A stretch of DNA of 7,677 nucleotides from an uncultured Collinsella sp. (GCA_900545075.1 UQXT01000091.1:1-7677), one strand, 5' to 3'. Counted from the stretch's first letter, positions 1 to 6,961 are shown. The notes: generated by a model from the sequence alone, not told the origin. Translations and numbers: made by a program.

Positions 1-10
1 AGTTCCGCAC

Positions 11-45
11 GCAAAGAAGGCCACTTAATGTGGCCTTCGTCTTGC
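11..45 (-). terminator. Probable intrinsic terminator at the end of the acpS-tsaD operon
   Basis: A perfect 9-bp inverted repeat (16-24 with 30-38) encloses a 5-nt loop. It can be extended imperfectly by pairing 11-14 with 42-45. Read on the minus strand, the hairpin is followed by TTTGCG, a short and weak U-tract. It lies about 70 nt beyond the stop codon of the tsaB-rimI-tsaD gene and is the best candidate for the end of the operon. Because the stem is symmetrical it might also stop a convergent transcript from the left, but what lies beyond position 1 is unknown. Confidence 0.6.
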
Positions 46-75
46 GCAGGACTGTAGAGCAGGAAACCTTATATC

Positions 76-97
76 CGGCCCCTCCGGTCGGGGACCG
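76..97 (-). other. Short GC-rich imperfect hairpin after the tsaB-rimI-tsaD stop codon
   Basis: CGGCCCC (76-82) can pair with GGGGACCG (90-97) around a 7-nt loop if one bulged base is allowed. No U-tract follows on either strand, so it is probably not a terminator by itself. It could stabilise the 3' end of the operon mRNA or have no role. The rest of the interval 39-108 shows no recognisable gene or site. Confidence 0.25.
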
Positions 98-108
98 CAC
101 CCGTACGA

Positions 109-2493
109 CTACAGCGTCATGTTTGGATCGGCGTCGACGTCGAACGACGAGATTTCACCTCGGTCGAATTTACGGCGAGCGACCTCCGCGATCATGGCGG
201 CGTTATCGGTGCAGGCAGACAAGGGCGGCACCGTCACGCGGATCCCCTGACGACCGAGCTTCTTGATCATCATCTCGCGCAGATGCGGGTTGGCCGAGAC
301 GCCGCCGCCGATGCAATACTCCTTGCACCCGGTAGCGTGCAGGGCGTTTTTGGCCTTCTTGTACTGCACGTCAAAGACCGCCGCCTCAAACGAGGCCGCT
401 AGGTCGGGCAGGTGAATCGTGCGCCCGGCCTTGGTCTCCTGCTCGATGTAGAGCGCCACCGCCGTTTTGAGGCCCGAAAGCGAAAAGCGGTAGTCTCCCC
501 TGCTGTTAAGCGCGCGGGGAAAATCGATCGCCTTGGGGTTGCCCGTCTCGGCAAGCTTGGAGATGATGGGGCCGCCGGGATAGCCCAGGCCCAGCGCCTT
601 GGCCACCTTGTCGAAGGCCTCGCCCACGGCGTCGTCGAGCGTCTCACCGAGCACCTCGTAGTCGCCCCACGCCTTCACGTGCACGAGCATGGTGTGCCCG
701 CCCGAGACAAGCGTAAAGATAAACGGGGGCTTGAGGTCGGGCTGCGCCAACAGGTTGGCAAACAGGTGGCCCTCCAGATGATTGACGCACACGAGCGGCT
801 TGCCGGCAGCATACGCAAAGCCCTTGGCAAAGGCGACACCCACCACCAGGGCACCCACCAGGCCCGGACCCTGCGTCACGCCCACGGCGGCAAGCTCACT
901 TGGCGCAATCGCCCCACCCTCAAGGCCAAGCGATGCCGCGGCATCTTCAAGCGCCGCATCTACGACACTCACAATCACCTCAACGTGCTTGCGCGAGGCG
1001 ATCTCGGGCACCACGCCGCCAAAGCGAGCATGAAAATCAATCTGCGTCGACACCTGGTTGGCCAGCATCTTGCCGTCCGCATCGATAATCGCCACAGCCG
1101 TCTCGTCGCAGGAACTCTCGATGGCAAGCACCAGGCGACGGCGCTCGATTTCGGCACGCTCCTCAGCGGTGCGTTCGGGCGCAGGCAGGGGCCATACGCG
1201 TTGCTCGGCTGCCGTCGGCTCGGGCGAGGCATTGTCGAGAGGAAGCACCAGGGGCAGCGGCGCCGTCATGACGATGGCATCCTTGCCGGCACCGTAATAG
1301 CCACGGCGACGACCCGCCTCGGCAAAGCCCAGGGCGGCATAGAGTGCAATTGCGCCCTCGTTGCCGTCCTCAACCTCAAGCGAAGCCGTAGTGCAGCCGA
1401 GCATCTGCGCGTCATAGCTCACGTGCGACAGAAGCTTGCGGGCGATACCCTCACGGCGATGAGTCGGATCGACGGCAACGTCCATAATCTGCACGTCCCC
1501 GTCGACGACCATGCCGCCGGCAAGACCCAGCAGCTGACCGTCGTCGTGCGCCACCCACCAGCTACGCGGAGCGGCAACGTCCTCGCCCAGCTCGGACAAG
1601 AACATGCCCGGCGTCCACGCCTCGTGTCCGGCGCCTTCAAAGCAGGCGGTCTCCAGTGCGCTCGCGCCCTCGGCATCTGCCGCGCCCATGGGGCGGAATT
1701 GCAGATGACGTCCGGCGAGCTCATCGGCAACACCTGTCACCTCACTCTGCGCGCTCTCGGCAAGACCCAGGCGCTTGCGCTCGTTTTCCTCGGCGTCCGA
1801 AAGGCGCGTATAGATCGGCAAGACGTGAGCGGGATCGCCATCGCCTGCGGCGTGCGCCATTAGCAGGCCCTCGCCCGAGGGCCACCACAGGTCTCGCTCC
1901 ACGCAGCGCGCCGCCTCGTCCTCACCCAGCAGCTTGCCATAACGCACGAGACCGTCACCAGTCAGCTGAACCTGATCCCAGGCCGCGGTCTGGCGCCACT
2001 CATCAAGCGCCACGGCGGCCTTGACCACGCGCTCGCGCTCAAACAGACGCTCGGGACCCTCATCCCCCAGCACATACAGCGCCGGGTACACCTCGCCGCG
2101 CATGGCGTCGGCAAGAACACCAAGCTTACCGCGTATGCCGGCTTTCCATGCCGTCCAGGCGCAAGCATCAAGTGTCGACACGCCGAGCAACGGCACGTTG
2201 GCACCGCGTGCCAGACCCTTTGCGGTGGAGATGCCGATACGCACGCCCGTAAACGAACCCGGGCCGCGGCCGACCACATAACAGCCGACATCGCTGCGAT
2301 CCAGGCCGGCCTGCTTCAGTACGCTATCAACAGTATTCACGAGTTCCACGTTGGCATGACGGCGACACAGATGGTCCCCACTTACCAGCTTTGCCTCGCC
2401 TGTCTGCACATCAATCCAGCTTGCCGCGCAGGCAAGCATGTCGGTCGATGTGTCGAGCGCCACCACCAGCGCGTTGTCGTTATGCAAGCTCAT
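109..2493 (-). CDS. tsaB-rimI-tsaD: TsaB-RimI-TsaD fusion: t6A37 tRNA modification and ribosomal-protein alanine acetyltransferase
   Basis: A 794-residue protein made of three domains that are usually separate proteins. Residues about 8-230 are TsaB, with VALDTS near residue 11, GRGPGSFTGVRIG at 75-87, RGEVY at 132-136 and the closing YTR at 228-230. Residues about 263-411 are a RimI-type GNAT acetyltransferase. It has the acetyl-CoA loop HRREGIA at 345-351, plus E373 and Y385 at the spacing of RimI catalytic Glu103 and Tyr115, and GYY at 398-400. Residues about 453-794 are full-length TsaD, with ESSCDET at 459-465, metal ligands H572, H576 (HLEGH) and D763 (CTDNAAM), SGGHT at 597-601 and GGGVSAN at 729-735. 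TsaD transfers threonylcarbamoyl to A37 of ANN-decoding tRNAs in the cytoplasm, TsaB is its dimerisation partner, and RimI acetylates the N-terminal alanine of ribosomal protein S18. The start overlaps tsaE by 14 nt and has AAGG 9 nt upstream. No key residue is missing and there is no frameshift. Confidence 0.96.
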   Translation of the reverse strand: MSLHNDNALVVALDTSTDMLACAASWIDVQTGEAKLVSGDHLCRRHANVELVNTVDSVLKQAGLDRSDVGCYVVGRGPGSFTGVRIGISTAKGLARGANVPLLGVSTLDACAWTAWKAGIRGKLGVLADAMRGEVYPALYVLGDEGPERLFERERVVKAAVALDEWRQTAAWDQVQLTGDGLVRYGKLLGEDEAARCVERDLWWPSGEGLLMAHAAGDGDPAHVLPIYTRLSDAEENERKRLGLAESAQSEVTGVADELAGRHLQFRPMGAADAEGASALETACFEGAGHEAWTPGMFLSELGEDVAAPRSWWVAHDDGQLLGLAGGMVVDGDVQIMDVAVDPTHRREGIARKLLSHVSYDAQMLGCTTASLEVEDGNEGAIALYAALGFAEAGRRRGYYGAGKDAIVMTAPLPLVLPLDNASPEPTAAEQRVWPLPAPERTAEERAEIERRRLVLAIESSCDETAVAIIDADGKMLANQVSTQIDFHARFGGVVPEIASRKHVEVIVSVVDAALEDAAASLGLEGGAIAPSELAAVGVTQGPGLVGALVVGVAFAKGFAYAAGKPLVCVNHLEGHLFANLLAQPDLKPPFIFTLVSGGHTMLVHVKAWGDYEVLGETLDDAVGEAFDKVAKALGLGYPGGPIISKLAETGNPKAIDFPRALNSRGDYRFSLSGLKTAVALYIEQETKAGRTIHLPDLAASFEAAVFDVQYKKAKNALHATGCKEYCIGGGVSANPHLREMMIKKLGRQGIRVTVPPLSACTDNAAMIAEVARRKFDRGEISSFDVDADPNMTL

Positions 2494-2986
2494 CTTGTAC
2501 AGCCTTATCTATCAAATGGGAAAGCTCATTCGCGCGCTCGCCGTGTGCCTCAAGCGTTATCGTCCGCACGTCGCTGTCGTCCTCATCGCGCTTAAGCGTC
2601 ACCGAAAGATACTCATCCGTCAGTTCATCCTGAAACTGCTCGCCCCATTCCAGCAGGCAAACACCCTCATAGCCCAGCACGTCAAAAATGCCCGTATCCT
2701 CTAGCTCGTAGGCATGCTCCAGACGGTACAGATCAAAATGGAACAGCGGAATACGCCCTTGGTCATGAACAGCCATGAGTGCGAACGTAGGGCTCGTGAC
2801 CATGTGCTCATCGCCCAGGGCACGCGAGACGCCCTTAGTAAAGTGGGTTTTTCCTACACCCAAGCCGCCGGTCAAAATCAGCACATCGCCATCTTCTAGA
2901 CACGGTGCGACCAGCTCGCCAAAATGCTCCGTATCGGCAGTACGGGCCGTTCTATAGGTACCTACCCCCAGGCGCTCCAGGGACAT
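2480..2986 (-). CDS. tsaE: TsaE, ATPase of the t6A37 tRNA modification complex
   Basis: A 168-residue P-loop protein of the TsaE (YjeE) family and of normal length. The Walker A motif GGLGVGKT is at residues 40-47, followed by SPTF at 65-68, HFDLYR at 83-88 and LLEWGE at 111-116, all typical of the family. TsaE hydrolyses ATP and resets the TsaB-TsaD core between rounds of threonylcarbamoyl transfer to tRNA A37. The start is supported by AAGGAG at 2992-2997, five bases before the ATG and just after the udg stop codon. Its last 14 bases overlap the start of the tsaB-rimI-tsaD gene in another frame, so the three components of the complex are expected to be made together. The C-terminal 25 residues or so are acidic and variable, as is common. 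Identification is secure. Confidence 0.96.
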   Translation of the reverse strand: MSLERLGVGTYRTARTADTEHFGELVAPCLEDGDVLILTGGLGVGKTHFTKGVSRALGDEHMVTSPTFALMAVHDQGRIPLFHFDLYRLEHAYELEDTGIFDVLGYEGVCLLEWGEQFQDELTDEYLSVTLKRDEDDSDVRTITLEAHGERANELSHLIDKAVQDELA

Positions 2987-2998
2987 ATGCGCTCCTTA

Positions 2999-3619
2999 TT
3001 ATTCCGAGGCGGTCTCCGGCGCGGGGTGCCGCTCCAGATAGTCGCCCAGCATCTTAAAGTCTTCCTCCAGCAACTCCTGCCACGCCGGATTGCGCAGCGC
3101 CGCCGCAGGATGAAACGTCGGCATCACCACAAAGTGCCCCATCTGATGGAACCTGCCGCGCAGCCTGGTAATGCCAATCTCGGTCTTGAGCACAAAGTGC
3201 GTTGCGGGGTTGCCGAGCGTCACGATGATATCGGGCCAGATGCTTCGAATCTGCTCACGCAAAAACGGTGAGCAAGCCAGCACTTCCTCGGGGCGCGGAT
3301 TGCGGTTTCCCGGCGGACGGCACTTAAGCACATTGGCGATATAGACATCCTCGCGCTTAAGACCTGCCAGGGACAAAATGCCGTTGAGGTCTTCACCTGC
3401 CGCCCCCACAAAGGGTTCGCCTTGCAAATCCTCGTTGCGACCCGGTGCTTCACCAATAAACATGACGCGGGCGCGGGGGTTTCCCACTCCAAACACGATA
3501 TTGTGACGCGACTGGTAGAGCTGGCAGAAGTGACAATCGCCCAGAACGGCCTCAATCTCCTCGAGTGCGACCTCACGTGGCGCCTGATGGGTATGGCCGG
3601 GGATGTGCATGACGCCCAT
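2999..3619 (-). CDS. udg: Type 4 (family 4) iron-sulfur uracil-DNA glycosylase
   Basis: A 206-residue protein of the Fe-S uracil-DNA glycosylase family (UDGa, family 4), which removes uracil from DNA at deaminated cytosines or misincorporated dUMP to start base-excision repair. Four cysteines suited to bind a [4Fe-4S] cluster are C29 and C32 (CHFC), C100 (KCRPPGNRNP) and C116. Active-site motif A is GEAPGRNED at 56-64, and motif B is HPAAALRNP at 170-178. Length and motif order match family 4 rather than the unrelated family 1 enzyme Ung. The ATG at 3619 is preferred over Met4 because AGGAG at 3625-3629 lies five bases upstream and overlaps the alr stop codon. The gene sits 8 nt after alr and 12 nt before tsaE. 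Nothing suggests a functional link to the neighbours beyond shared transcription. Confidence 0.95.
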   Translation of the reverse strand: MGVMHIPGHTHQAPREVALEEIEAVLGDCHFCQLYQSRHNIVFGVGNPRARVMFIGEAPGRNEDLQGEPFVGAAGEDLNGILSLAGLKREDVYIANVLKCRPPGNRNPRPEEVLACSPFLREQIRSIWPDIIVTLGNPATHFVLKTEIGITRLRGRFHQMGHFVVMPTFHPAAALRNPAWQELLEEDFKMLGDYLERHPAPETASE

Positions 3620-3627
3620 AGCGGCTC

Positions 3628-4773
3628 CTACACGTAGACCTTGTCGAGACGCATGCCAAAGCCGCAGGCGACCTCGTAGTTAATCGTTCCGCGCAGTCGG
3701 GCCATCTCGTCCATAGTGATCTCGGCATCGCCATCGCGGCCGACAATAATCATCTCGTCACCATACTCGGCCTCGGGAATCTCGTGTGCCGGGTTGGACT
3801 GAATGGCGACCATAAACTGATCCATGCAGATATTGCCAACCTGACGCACGCGCTCGCCGCGATACAGCACATCCATACGATTGGAAAGCGTACGCGATAG
3901 GCCATCGGCATAACCGATCGGCAGCGTGCAGATCTGAACGCGCGTACGCGGTACGCGGTAGGTAAAACCGTAGCCCACACCCTCACCCATCGCAGGGTGT
4001 GCCACGCGCGTCACGCGCGCATGGACGCTCATAACGGGATCGAGCTGCATCACGTGGCCGCTCAGCTCGCACGGCTGCATGCCATACAAGCCAACGCCGG
4101 CGCGAATCATATCAAAATGCATCGAAGGGTCGAGCATCGAGGACGGCGTGTTGGCGCAGTGCACGATACCGCACTCAAAACCCGCATCCTTAATGGCCTG
4201 AACGGCCTCGGTAAAGCGCTGGCACTGCAGCTTGTAGTCCCAGCCCGAAGGTTCATCGGCAGTAGCGAAGTGCGTAAATACGCCGTCGCACTGAATGCCG
4301 CGATGGAAATCAATACCACGGACAAAGTCGAGCACCTGCGTGTAATGTACGCCGATACGGTTCATACCCGTCTCGATGGCGAGATGATACTTGCCCACCT
4401 TGCCCGCCGCGACGGCACATTCGCCATACGCAAGAGCAAAGTCAGACGTATAGACCGAGGGCATGATATCGAACTCGAGCAACGTAGGAATGGCCTCGAT
4501 AGGCGGTTCGCTCAGGATGAGGATGGGTTTCGTAATCCCGCCCTGTCGGAGCTCAACGCCCTCGTTAACCGTCGCCACGGCAAACATGTCGGCCCCGGCC
4601 GAATACATAATCTTGGCGCACTCAACAGCTCCATGACCATAAGCGTCGGCTTTAACCACACAGCACAGGCGCTGACGCGGATTCAGCAAATTCTTATAGG
4701 CCCTCGTGTTGCGGCGGAGCGCCCCGCGGTCAATCTCGACCCAGGACCAACGCGTCAAATCGGCTTTATTCAT
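3628..4773 (-). CDS. alr: Alanine racemase (PLP-dependent)
   Basis: A 381-residue fold-type III PLP enzyme that interconverts L- and D-alanine, supplying D-alanine for peptidoglycan in the cytoplasm. The PLP lysine is K41 in VVKADAYGHG, the second catalytic residue is Y268 in GVGYGFTY, and CMDQ is at 316-319. The closing segment INYEVACG (364-371) is also typical. R139 in ETGMNRIG matches the arginine that contacts the PLP phenolic oxygen. The residue seven positions before it, usually a carbamoylated lysine that holds this arginine (K129/R136 in the Geobacillus enzyme), is alanine here (A132, codon at 4378-4380). All other core motifs are intact, so I still call it alanine racemase, with altered cofactor tuning or substrate range possible. 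It starts 2 nt after the nnr stop; the only Shine-Dalgarno-like sequence is GGATGA at 4780-4785, inside the nnr end, so coupling or re-initiation is likely. Confidence 0.95.
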   Translation of the reverse strand: MNKADLTRWSWVEIDRGALRRNTRAYKNLLNPRQRLCCVVKADAYGHGAVECAKIMYSAGADMFAVATVNEGVELRQGGITKPILILSEPPIEAIPTLLEFDIMPSVYTSDFALAYGECAVAAGKVGKYHLAIETGMNRIGVHYTQVLDFVRGIDFHRGIQCDGVFTHFATADEPSGWDYKLQCQRFTEAVQAIKDAGFECGIVHCANTPSSMLDPSMHFDMIRAGVGLYGMQPCELSGHVMQLDPVMSVHARVTRVAHPAMGEGVGYGFTYRVPRTRVQICTLPIGYADGLSRTLSNRMDVLYRGERVRQVGNICMDQFMVAIQSNPAHEIPEAEYGDEMIIVGRDGDAEITMDEMARLRGTINYEVACGFGMRLDKVYV

Positions 4774-4775
4774 AA

Positions 4776-6392
4776 TTAGTCATCCGACCCTTCGTCCGTG
4801 ATTCCCAGATCATCAAGCGCATCCTTTGCCGCCAACTCCATGGCGGGACCGATCAAGTCGATAAGATCGGTCGCGATAACGCTCTTCTCGCCAAACTCCG
4901 TCGCCGCGGCAAAACCGGCATAGCTATGAAGTGCGACGGCATAGGAGTACAGCAGCTCCCAACGGTCCATCTCGTCGCGCATAGTGGCCAGTGTGCCGGC
5001 CAGAATGCCTGCAAGGACGTCACCCGAGCCAGCGGTCGCCAACGACGCCGGGCCCGAGAGCGGCAGTAGCACGCGCTCAACACCGCAAATGGCCGTCGTC
5101 GGGCCCTTAGCGATAACAACGAGGTTATCGGAACCGGCGGCCCAGACAACCTTTTGCGCAGCAGCAATCGCGGTGCCAAGGTCATTGACCTCATCGCCGG
5201 CAACGAGACGCGAAAGCTCGCGATAATGCGGCGTCATGACGAGCGGCTGCTCGCGACGATACATCTCGGGATTGCTGTCGATGCCGTCGATTGCAATCTT
5301 GGCAAGACAGTTGAGAGCATCGGCATCCAAGATAAGTGGCACGTCGAGCTCGAGCAGGCCTGAAACCACCTGCATGGCACCGGCAGACGTCGTCATGCCG
5401 GGACCACACAGCACACAGCTGTATTTCTTGGCAATCTCACATACCGTCATGCGCGCAGCGGCACCAAAAGACCCGCGGGAATCAGATGGAATGGCAAAGA
5501 CCGGAATCGAGGGGAGCGCCATGCGAATAAGGTTGGCACATGCATCTGGCGTCGCGACCGCCACATAGCCGGCACCTGCGCGGGCAGCGGACTTAGCAGC
5601 CATAATGGCGGCACCAGGATACTGCGCCGATCCAGCAACAATGAGCACCGAGCCGCGCGAGTACTTATCGATATTCGTAGGCAGCGGAGTAAAGTAGTCC
5701 ACAAGGTCGCTAGGCTCTACGATCTCGGCAGCATGGTCGACATCGTCAATGACCTCATCAAGGCGGTCGTACAGGCCACCGCAGACCAGATCGCCTGCAT
5801 ATTCGGGACCGTCAGCGCTGTATAGGCCAATCTTAGGAGCAATCATCGTCACCGTTCGCTCAGCACGAATGCAGTCATCATCAACCACACCCGTCTCGGC
5901 ATTAAGGCCCGAGGGAACATCGATGGAGACAACGCAATCGGCATTTTCATTGACCGTGGGAATCCAAATTGAAAACGGCGCACGAAGATCACCGTGAAAA
6001 CCAGTACCAAAAATGGCATCGACTACAACATCGGCCTTATCGATCAGCACTTCCAGCTCATCGCGAGAGGGGCCGACACACACATGCACGTCACGACCAG
6101 CAGTGCGACGGGCGACATGACGAGCGAGAGCGGCAGGGATCTCATCCGGCTCAACCGGAGAGACGATATCCACATCAACGCCCTTATGAGTCAGAATATC
6201 AGCGGCAACCCAGCCATCTCCACCATTGTTGCCAAAACCGACCAATACAAGAACGCGATCGGGGTTGAGCTTTAAAATCTCATTAGCGGCAAATTCGCCC
6301 GCCAACTCCATGAGTTCGGCCTTCGAGGTGCCCTCACGCTCGATAATATCTTCGAGGCGAACGACTTCCTCGGTACTCAAAACCGGTTTCAT
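4776..6392 (-). CDS. nnr: Bifunctional NAD(P)H-hydrate epimerase / ADP-dependent NAD(P)HX dehydratase
   Basis: A 538-residue two-domain enzyme that repairs NADH and NADPH damaged by hydration. The N-terminal YjeF_N epimerase domain (about 1-220) interconverts the R and S hydrates. It shows GFGNNGGDG at 52-60, VDAIFGTG at 124-131 and SIDVPSGL at 156-163, including the likely catalytic or cation-binding aspartates D125 and D158. The C-terminal ribokinase-like domain (about 225-520) dehydrates the S form using ADP or ATP. It shows GSVLIVAGS at 247-255, DADAL at 356-360, TPH at 387-389, KG at 429-430 and GSGDVLAG at 455-462 with D458 as the expected catalytic base. Domain order and length are those of bacterial Nnr (YjeF). 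The ATG directly follows the acpS stop codon with no gap, and AGGAG at 6398-6402 lies within the acpS end. Both active sites look intact. Confidence 0.96.
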   Translation of the reverse strand: MKPVLSTEEVVRLEDIIEREGTSKAELMELAGEFAANEILKLNPDRVLVLVGFGNNGGDGWVAADILTHKGVDVDIVSPVEPDEIPAALARHVARRTAGRDVHVCVGPSRDELEVLIDKADVVVDAIFGTGFHGDLRAPFSIWIPTVNENADCVVSIDVPSGLNAETGVVDDDCIRAERTVTMIAPKIGLYSADGPEYAGDLVCGGLYDRLDEVIDDVDHAAEIVEPSDLVDYFTPLPTNIDKYSRGSVLIVAGSAQYPGAAIMAAKSAARAGAGYVAVATPDACANLIRMALPSIPVFAIPSDSRGSFGAAARMTVCEIAKKYSCVLCGPGMTTSAGAMQVVSGLLELDVPLILDADALNCLAKIAIDGIDSNPEMYRREQPLVMTPHYRELSRLVAGDEVNDLGTAIAAAQKVVWAAGSDNLVVIAKGPTTAICGVERVLLPLSGPASLATAGSGDVLAGILAGTLATMRDEMDRWELLYSYAVALHSYAGFAAATEFGEKSVIATDLIDLIGPAMELAAKDALDDLGITDEGSDD

Positions 6393-6932
6393 CTATGCTC
6401 CTAGCGCATCTTGCGGATCATCATCCAGATGTTCCGACAAAGCAGATTGTTGCAGCTGTTCGAGCTCGTCTAAGACAGAACGAGCCTCTTTAAATGTCTG
6501 AGCAACGCGCTCCTTCGTGCTCACCTTTTCTTCCTTGGGTTTAGGTCGAGCATCCTCGGTAATCGCAATGGCATTAGCGACAGCCAAGTCACCCGTCAGA
6601 GTAATAGAAAGAGCAACCTCGACAACGCCCAATTCCTGGGCGATTTCGAGAGCACGGCCCGAAAGCAGCGCTTTTGGCTTGCCGAGCTTATCGCGAGTTA
6701 CGGAAACGTCTTTACGGCCAACGCCTTGGCTAAAACCCGTTCCAAGCGCTTTAAGCACCGCTTCGCGAGAAGCGAAACGACTGGCATAATGCGCGGCAGG
6801 ACGAGACGATGCGTCGCAATACGCGCGCTCTTCATCAGTAAACACGCGACGGGCAAACGCGGGTGTCTTCTCAAGGATTGATTTCATTCGGGAAATCTCG
6901 ACGATATCAACGCCGATTCCGGCTTCGGCCAT
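6393..6932 (-). CDS. acpS: Holo-[acyl-carrier-protein] synthase with a C-terminal extension
   Basis: A 179-residue AcpS-type phosphopantetheinyl transferase that moves 4'-phosphopantetheine from coenzyme A to acyl carrier protein, switching on fatty acid synthesis. Motifs: GIGVDIVEISR at 5-15 with magnesium ligand D9, and RFASREAVLKALGTG at 52-66 with E57 and K61. GKPK is at 84-87, and the closing strand is ALSITLTGDLAVANAIA. The catalytic domain ends near residue 126. Residues 127-179 are an addition not found in the usual enzyme of about 120-130 residues. They are rich in Lys, Glu and Asp, predicted helical by eye, and end in an acidic tail. An ATG at 6944 would add four residues, but its codons lie inside a near-perfect Shine-Dalgarno (GGAGGTGA), so the start at 6932 is far better. 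This is the first gene of the operon, and nnr begins directly after its stop codon. Confidence 0.94.
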   Translation of the reverse strand: MAEAGIGVDIVEISRMKSILEKTPAFARRVFTDEERAYCDASSRPAAHYASRFASREAVLKALGTGFSQGVGRKDVSVTRDKLGKPKALLSGRALEIAQELGVVEVALSITLTGDLAVANAIAITEDARPKPKEEKVSTKERVAQTFKEARSVLDELEQLQQSALSEHLDDDPQDALGA

Positions 6933-6934
6933 AA

Positions 6935-6942
6935 TCACCTCC
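6935..6942 (-). promoter_or_regulatory. Strong Shine-Dalgarno that fixes the acpS start
   Basis: On the minus strand GGAGGTGA is followed by TT and then ATG at 6932, leaving 5 nt between GGAGG and the start codon. This is close to full complementarity with the 16S rRNA 3' end. The upstream ATG at 6942-6944 overlaps this site by one base and has no comparable signal of its own. Confidence 0.85.
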
Positions 6943-6961
6943 ATGCTGCACAGACTATGAC

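Noticed and set aside
412..1863. Open frame of 483 codons on the plus strand, opposite the fusion gene
   Set aside because: It lies wholly antisense to a protein with unmistakable RimI and TsaD motifs. Its translation is rich in Arg, His and Gly with no recognisable domain, as expected for the complement of a high-GC gene.
1138..2493. Possibility that the fusion is an assembly artefact joining neighbouring genes
   Set aside because: The reading frame is continuous through both linkers with no internal stop, and each domain has its full set of motifs. An artefact would need two separate in-frame errors.
3997..4779. Open frame of 260 codons on the plus strand, opposite alr and the nnr end
   Set aside because: It is antisense to alanine racemase, has a His/Arg-rich composition with no motif, and shows no convincing ribosome binding site.
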